DNA of 9,935 nt, taken from assembly GCA_025774865.1 (NCBI GenBank), contig JALGZO010000286.1, positions 1-9,935 of the forward strand. Reading direction: 5' to 3'. Positions within the stretch are counted from its first letter, which is position 1, and each line of letters starts with the position of its first letter. The DNA is from a bacterium (lineage in GTDB: Bacteria > ARS69). Of the stretch, positions 6,104-9,935 are shown piece after piece. Below the pieces are notes generated by a model. The model did no database searches. It worked only from the letters and a program-made list of their open reading frames with translations, and had not been told where the DNA came from. The translations under genes and the position numbers were made by a program.

Positions 6104-6853
6104 ATGTCCTGGGTCTTGGACGCATTCGGTCCCTGGTATCCGACCATCTACCCCCACCGAAACGACGCCGAGGCGGCGCGATTGCTCGCAACGCTGGCCG
6201 AGAACGTGACCTTGGCCGGGCGCCGCATTCTCGACGTCGGCTGCGGCGCGGGCCGTCACCTCGTCCGCCTCCGGAAGCTGGGATCCGATCCGGTCGGGCT
6301 CGATCTCTCGCCATCGCTCCTGGCGGAGGCTGCCCGCCACGGGCGGGAGGTGGGGGTCCGGGTCCCCCTGGTCCGGGGTGACATGCGGCACCTGCCGTTC
6401 GCGAGCCGCCGCTTCGACGGCGTCACGAGCCTGTTCACGAGCTTCGGCTACTTCAGTCGCGACGAGGATCGCCGGGTGGTCCGTGAGGCGACCCGGGTCC
6501 TCGTCCCGGACGGATTTCACCTTCTGGACTTCCTGAACCGCGATCGCGTGCTCGCGCATCCCAACCCCGAGAGCGAGCGTGAATCGGAAGGGTATCGAAT
6601 TCGGGAGCGCCGCCGGATCGAGGATCGGGGCGGTCGCGTGGTCAAGCGCGTGACCGTGCTCTCGAAGGACGCCGAGGAGCCGGTCATCGACTACGAGGAG
6701 CGGGTGAACCTCTGGGGGCCGGACGAGCTGCGCTCGCTTCTCGAGAGCGCCGGACTTCACGTGCTTCAGGAGTGGGGCGAGTACGACGGCTCCCCGTTCG
6801 AAGCCGGGTCGAGCTCCCGGCACGTGTGGCTGAGCCGCAAGGAGAGGGGATGA
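6104..6853 (+). CDS. Class I SAM-dependent methyltransferase, coupled to bshC (candidate bacillithiol N-methyltransferase)
   Basis: Encodes 249 residues with a Rossmann-like methyltransferase fold. Motif I is ILDVGCGAGRH (42-52), followed by an acidic GLDLSPSLL strand end, GDMRHLPF (92-99), FTSFGYFS, a DFLNRD segment, and a C-terminal YDGSPF motif typical of small-molecule SmtA/UbiE-like enzymes. The N-terminus reads MSWVLDAFGPWYPTIYPHR, matching the W-x-x-x-F...Y...HR opening I recall for this family. For that reason ATG 6104 is preferred over ATG 6092, which would add four residues. Neither start has a clear ribosome binding site. The stop overlaps the bshC start as ATGA. Green sulfur bacteria make N-methyl-bacillithiol with a SAM methyltransferase called NmbA. 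The coupling here makes a similar role plausible, but orthology cannot be judged from the sequence alone, so no symbol is given. Confidence 0.9.
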   Translation: MSWVLDAFGPWYPTIYPHRNDAEAARLLATLAENVTLAGRRILDVGCGAGRHLVRLRKLGSDPVGLDLSPSLLAEAARHGREVGVRVPLVRGDMRHLPFASRRFDGVTSLFTSFGYFSRDEDRRVVREATRVLVPDGFHLLDFLNRDRVLAHPNPESERESEGYRIRERRRIEDRGGRVVKRVTVLSKDAEEPVIDYEERVNLWGPDELRSLLESAGLHVLQEWGEYDGSPFEAGSSSRHVWLSRKERG

Positions 6854-8490
6854 GCTTGACCGTGTCCGCACGCGCGCCCGTCTCCGTCGCACCGATCGCG
6901 GACGGTTTCCCGGGCGCCTGGCTGCGGGGCGACCCCAAGGCGCGTCCCTTCCTACCGCGACACCCGTCGGTCGAGGGCGACTGGACGGCACGAATCGACG
7001 AAGTCGATCGCACGCCGCCGGCGGTCGAGGTCTGGGAACGGGCTCGGGCCTGTGGCGAGCGTCTAGGAGCGTCGAGCGAGTCGACCTCGAACGCACGCGC
7101 CCTGGCGGACGGCTCCACCCTGTGTGTCACGGCGGGGCAGCAGCCGGGGCTCTTTCTCGGTCCTCTCTACACGGTGTACAAGGCGATGACGGCGGTCGCG
7201 CTGGCGCGGAGCCTGGCGGCACGAGCCGAGCGGACCGTCGTCCCGGTGTTCTGGAACGCGGCGGACGACAGCGATTTCGACGAGATCGGTTCGGCGGTCC
7301 TGCCGGATCCGGATTTCCGACTCACGAAGCACTCGCTCGCCGGCGGCGATCTCGCGGCCGGCGGGATGGTCGGTGATCTCTCCACGGACGGTACGGCGCG
7401 CGCCGTCGAGGAAGCCCGCGAGCTCCTGCGTGGCCGATCCGCGGGAGAGGCGATTCTTCGTCACCTGGACGGAGCGGTCTCGCGGGCGAAGGACCATGGC
7501 GAGATCGCGACGGCGCTCCTCTACGATCTCTTTCGCGGAACGGGGCTCGTCGTCGTCGATGGGAGGTGGCCGGAGCTTCGTCGCGCGGCCGCGCCCCTGT
7601 TCGAGCGGTACGCGAAGCAACGCGAGGCGATCGGCCGGGCGGTGATGTCGGCGGGAGCCGATCTCGAAGAATCGGGATACCGTGCGCCGATCGCCGAGGT
7701 GTCCACGCACTCCGCCCTCTTCGAGCTTCGCTCTGGGCGAAGGCATCAGTTCGAGGGAACCACCGACGAGCTGCTGAAGCGGATCCGCGAGGCTCCGGAG
7801 ACGCTGTCGCCGAACGTGATGCTCCGTCCCGTGGTTCAGGATTCGCTATTTCCGAACGTGGCGACGGTCGGGGGGCCGGGCGAGGTCTCCTACCACGCCC
7901 AGCTCTCGCCGAACTACGAAGCGCTCGGCGTCTCGATGGCCATTCTCTTCCCGCGGTTCGAGGCAACGCTCGTGCCACGGGGAGTGTACGAGCTCGCCGA
8001 GCGTCGCGGCGCTTCCGTCGAGGCGTTCGTGCTCGACTTCGACGCGGCGATGAAGAAGACCGCACCACGGGCGCTGCCCGAAGCGCTCAAGGTGGCGCTC
8101 GACGGCTTCGAGGCGCGCGTCGTCGGCGACGCGGATCGGCTGCGAGAGGAGGCCGCGAGCTTCGATGCGGGCCTGACCGGCGCGGTCGATGAAGCGCTGC
8201 AGCGGGCGCAAGACGCCGTGCGGAAGCTGCGGGGCAAGGCGGCGGGTGCGGCGCGCGCGGCGGAGAAGCGTCGCGATCCGTCAGTGAAGCACTACCGGGA
8301 ATTCTTGCGCCCCCGGGGAGTTCCGCAGGAGCGAGTGCTCTCGGCCTTGACGCTCTTCCTGGAGACGATCGGGAGCCCCCTGGACTGTCTCGAGGAGGCT
8401 CTCGCCCGGCACGTGGAGGCGGCGCGGGACGGGCGTCCGGGGCATTGGCTCCTCGACTTCGGCGGCTGCCGCGACGGGGAAGCAGCGTGA
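6850..8490 (+). CDS. bshC: Bacillithiol biosynthesis cysteine-adding enzyme BshC
   Basis: Encodes 546 residues, a normal BshC length. BshC is the cytosolic enzyme assigned to the last step, joining cysteine to glucosaminyl-malate to give bacillithiol. Family landmarks are clear: GQQPGLFLGPLYTVYKA (96-112), PVFWNAADDSDFDEI (132-146), LSPNVMLRPVVQDSLFPNVA, and VGGPGEVSYHAQLSPNYE (340-357). A charged helical, coiled-coil-like segment follows (about 425-480), then FLRPRGVPQERVL near the C-terminus. The start is ATG 6850, overlapping the methyltransferase stop by 4 nt, with GGAG at 6841-6844. It overlaps bshB1 by GTGA. The fold resembles class I aminoacyl-tRNA ligases with an added coiled coil. 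I saw no disruption. Confidence 0.95.
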   Translation: MSLTVSARAPVSVAPIADGFPGAWLRGDPKARPFLPRHPSVEGDWTARIDEVDRTPPAVEVWERARACGERLGASSESTSNARALADGSTLCVTAGQQPGLFLGPLYTVYKAMTAVALARSLAARAERTVVPVFWNAADDSDFDEIGSAVLPDPDFRLTKHSLAGGDLAAGGMVGDLSTDGTARAVEEARELLRGRSAGEAILRHLDGAVSRAKDHGEIATALLYDLFRGTGLVVVDGRWPELRRAAAPLFERYAKQREAIGRAVMSAGADLEESGYRAPIAEVSTHSALFELRSGRRHQFEGTTDELLKRIREAPETLSPNVMLRPVVQDSLFPNVATVGGPGEVSYHAQLSPNYEALGVSMAILFPRFEATLVPRGVYELAERRGASVEAFVLDFDAAMKKTAPRALPEALKVALDGFEARVVGDADRLREEAASFDAGLTGAVDEALQRAQDAVRKLRGKAAGAARAAEKRRDPSVKHYREFLRPRGVPQERVLSALTLFLETIGSPLDCLEEALARHVEAARDGRPGHWLLDFGGCRDGEAA

Positions 8491-9221
8491 CGGTTCTCGC
8501 GTTCGGCGCGCATCCCGACGACGTCGACCTCTACGCCGGTGGGCTCGTGGCGGCGCTGACGCGGCGGGGGGTGGAGGTCGTTCTGTGCGACCTGACGGCC
8601 GGCGAGCTCGGTACGCGGGGCACTCCCGAGCTTCGCGCGGAAGAAGCGGAGGAGGCGGCGCGCATCCTCGGCATCGAGACGCGCGAGTGTCTCGGCCTCC
8701 CCGACGGCGGCATCGTGCGAACCGACGAGGCGCAGACGCGGGCGGTGGTGGAGTCGATGCGTCGGTATCGCCCGGAATTGATTCTCGCGCCGTACGAAGT
8801 GGATCTCCACCCCGATCACCGGGAAGCGGCGCACCTGGTCCGACGGGCTCGGTTCTTCGCTCGGGTCGACCGGTTCGACGCGACTGGCGATCCCTGCCGC
8901 CCCGGCCCGATCCTCTTCTACGAACAGAAGATCCCGCTCGAGCCGCACCTCGTGGTCGACATCGGGGAAGTGCGGGAAGTGAAGCGCGAGGCGGTTCGCG
9001 CGTTTTCGTCGCAGTTCTTCCGCGCGCCCGACGATCCCGTCCGCACCGAAATCTCGGAGCCCGAGTTCCACGAAATGCTCGACGCGCGCTCGCGCGCGCA
9101 CGGCTCGCGCATCGGGGTCACCTGGGGTGAGGGGTATCGTCGCGACGAGCCCCAGGCCGTTCAGGACCCCGTTCATCTTCTCCCGGGGACGCGTCTCGCG
9201 AGGAAGGTGGAGCACTCGTGA
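8487..9221 (+). CDS. bshB1: Bacillithiol biosynthesis deacetylase BshB1
   Basis: Encodes 244 residues from GTG 8487, which overlaps the bshC stop as GTGA and has GGGGA at 8476-8480. It is a LmbE/PIG-L-type zinc deacetylase that removes acetate from N-acetylglucosaminyl-malate. Motifs: GAHPDDVDLYAGG with His9, Asp11 and Asp12 (zinc/catalysis), DLTAGELGTRGT, PYEVDLHPDHREA with His108 to His111 (zinc side), KREAVRAFSSQF, and a C-terminal GVTWGEGYR. The DLTAGELGTRGT and GVTWGEGYR signatures separate BshB1 from MshB and other PIG-L proteins. An Asp replaces the more usual Glu two residues after AHPDD, a mild change. It lies between bshC and bshA and completes the pathway. Confidence 0.95.
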   Translation: MTVLAFGAHPDDVDLYAGGLVAALTRRGVEVVLCDLTAGELGTRGTPELRAEEAEEAARILGIETRECLGLPDGGIVRTDEAQTRAVVESMRRYRPELILAPYEVDLHPDHREAAHLVRRARFFARVDRFDATGDPCRPGPILFYEQKIPLEPHLVVDIGEVREVKREAVRAFSSQFFRAPDDPVRTEISEPEFHEMLDARSRAHGSRIGVTWGEGYRRDEPQAVQDPVHLLPGTRLARKVEHS

Positions 9222-9935
9222 GAATCGGGATGGTCTGCTACGCCAGCCACGGCGGCAGCGGCATCGTGGCGACGGAGCTCGGCACGGAGCTGGCGCAGCG
9301 AGGCCATGAAGTACACTTCATCACGAACGACGTTCCGGTCCGCATGGACCGGTTCATGGAGAACATCTTTTTCCACCGGGTGGAGGTCGACACCTACCCG
9401 GTCTTCGCGTACACGCCCTATTCGCTGAATCTCGCGGCGAAGATCCTGGACGTCATCAAGAGTCACGGACTCGACGTGATTCACGCCCACTATGCGGTTC
9501 CCCACGCGACGTCGGCGTACCTCGCCAAGCAGATGCGTCGCCCCTGTGACGTGCGCACCGTCACGACGTTGCACGGCACGGACATCACGCTCGTCGGTGT
9601 GAAGCCGTCCTTCTACGAGATCACGCGTTTCTCGATCGAGCAGTCGGATCGCGTGACCGCCGTGTCCGACTGGCTCCGGCAGAAGACCATCGAGAGCTTC
9701 GAGTACGAGAAGCCGATCGACGTGGTCCACAACTTCGTGGACGCCGATCGGTTCCGTCCTTTTCGCGGAGACAAGAAGCGGAGCCGTTTTGCCGCGGCGG
9801 GCGAGTTCGTGATCATGCACGCGTCGAACTTCCGGCCGGTGAAGAACATCCCGACCGTGATCCGGGTGTTCGAGGCGCTGCGCAAGCGCTATCCCGTGAA
9901 GCTCCTCCTGGTGGGGGACGGCCCGCAGCACGCGG
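9218..9935 (+). CDS. bshA: N-acetyl-alpha-D-glucosaminyl L-malate synthase BshA (3' partial)
   Basis: Starts at GTG 9218, overlapping the bshB1 stop as GTGA, with GGAG at 9209-9212. It runs off the window after 239 codons of an expected ~375-380. BshA is a GT4-family glycosyltransferase that joins GlcNAc from UDP-GlcNAc to L-malate, the first step of bacillithiol synthesis, in the cytosol. Landmarks: an N-terminal GGSGIVATELG glycine-rich loop (12-22), GHEVHFIT, FFHRVEVDTYPVF, HAHYAVPHATSAYLAKQM, TTLHGTDITLVG, RFSIEQSDRVTAVS, VVHNFVDADRF, HASNFRPVKN and the start of the donor-binding half, LLLVGDGPQ. These are diagnostic for BshA within GT4. The catalytic C-terminal glutamate region lies outside the window. 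Confidence 0.94.
   Translation, partial: MRIGMVCYASHGGSGIVATELGTELAQRGHEVHFITNDVPVRMDRFMENIFFHRVEVDTYPVFAYTPYSLNLAAKILDVIKSHGLDVIHAHYAVPHATSAYLAKQMRRPCDVRTVTTLHGTDITLVGVKPSFYEITRFSIEQSDRVTAVSDWLRQKTIESFEYEKPIDVVHNFVDADRFRPFRGDKKRSRFAAAGEFVIMHASNFRPVKNIPTVIRVFEALRKRYPVKLLLVGDGPQHA

Noticed and set aside
1-9935. CRISPR arrays, insertion sequences, attachment sites
   Set aside because: I saw no direct repeats with regular spacers, transposase or integrase motifs, or terminal inverted repeats.

Overview
All nine genes in this window lie on the + strand. The DNA is GC-rich with G/C-biased third codon positions, and spacers are short. It looks like an ordinary chromosomal stretch; I saw no mobile element, CRISPR array, tRNA or rRNA. 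An FG-GAP/VCBS propeller protein with a FlgD-like/type IX-like C-terminal domain, a periplasmic tetraheme c-type cytochrome and a full bacillithiol gene set together suggest an uncultured FCB-group-like bacterium (Eisenbacteria, Latescibacterota, Gemmatimonadota or similar). That placement is inference.

Layout. (1) Positions 1-1610 hold the 3' part of a secreted repeat protein whose start lies outside the window. (2) Positions 1643-3064 encode a complete pyruvate kinase. (3) Positions 3231-4613 encode a secreted protein with a degenerate metallophosphatase/5'-nucleotidase-like domain and four CxxCH haem sites. Its frame is crossed by one TGA at 3369-3371. I read this TGA as selenocysteine, because it sits at the second Cys position of a Pro-Cys-Gly-Cys motif, coding continues on both sides, and a SECIS-like hairpin follows. 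(4) Positions 4610-5584 encode a secreted zinc enzyme of the S1/P1 nuclease / phospholipase C family, probably starting at a CTG that overlaps the preceding stop codon. (5) Positions 5701-6066 encode a stand-alone CheY-like receiver. (6) Positions 6104-9935 form a tight operon: a SAM methyltransferase, bshC, bshB1 and the 5' part of bshA, joined by 4-nt ATGA/GTGA/GTGA overlaps.

How the genes work together. BshA, BshB1 and BshC make bacillithiol from UDP-GlcNAc, L-malate and cysteine. The coupled methyltransferase may make an N-methylated derivative, as known from green sulfur bacteria, but this is a hypothesis. The strongest candidate for something undescribed is the multihaem cytochrome, which appears to carry a Cys-Gly-Sec motif. 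Simple gene calling would start it at GTG 3444 and lose the signal peptide and the Sec site.
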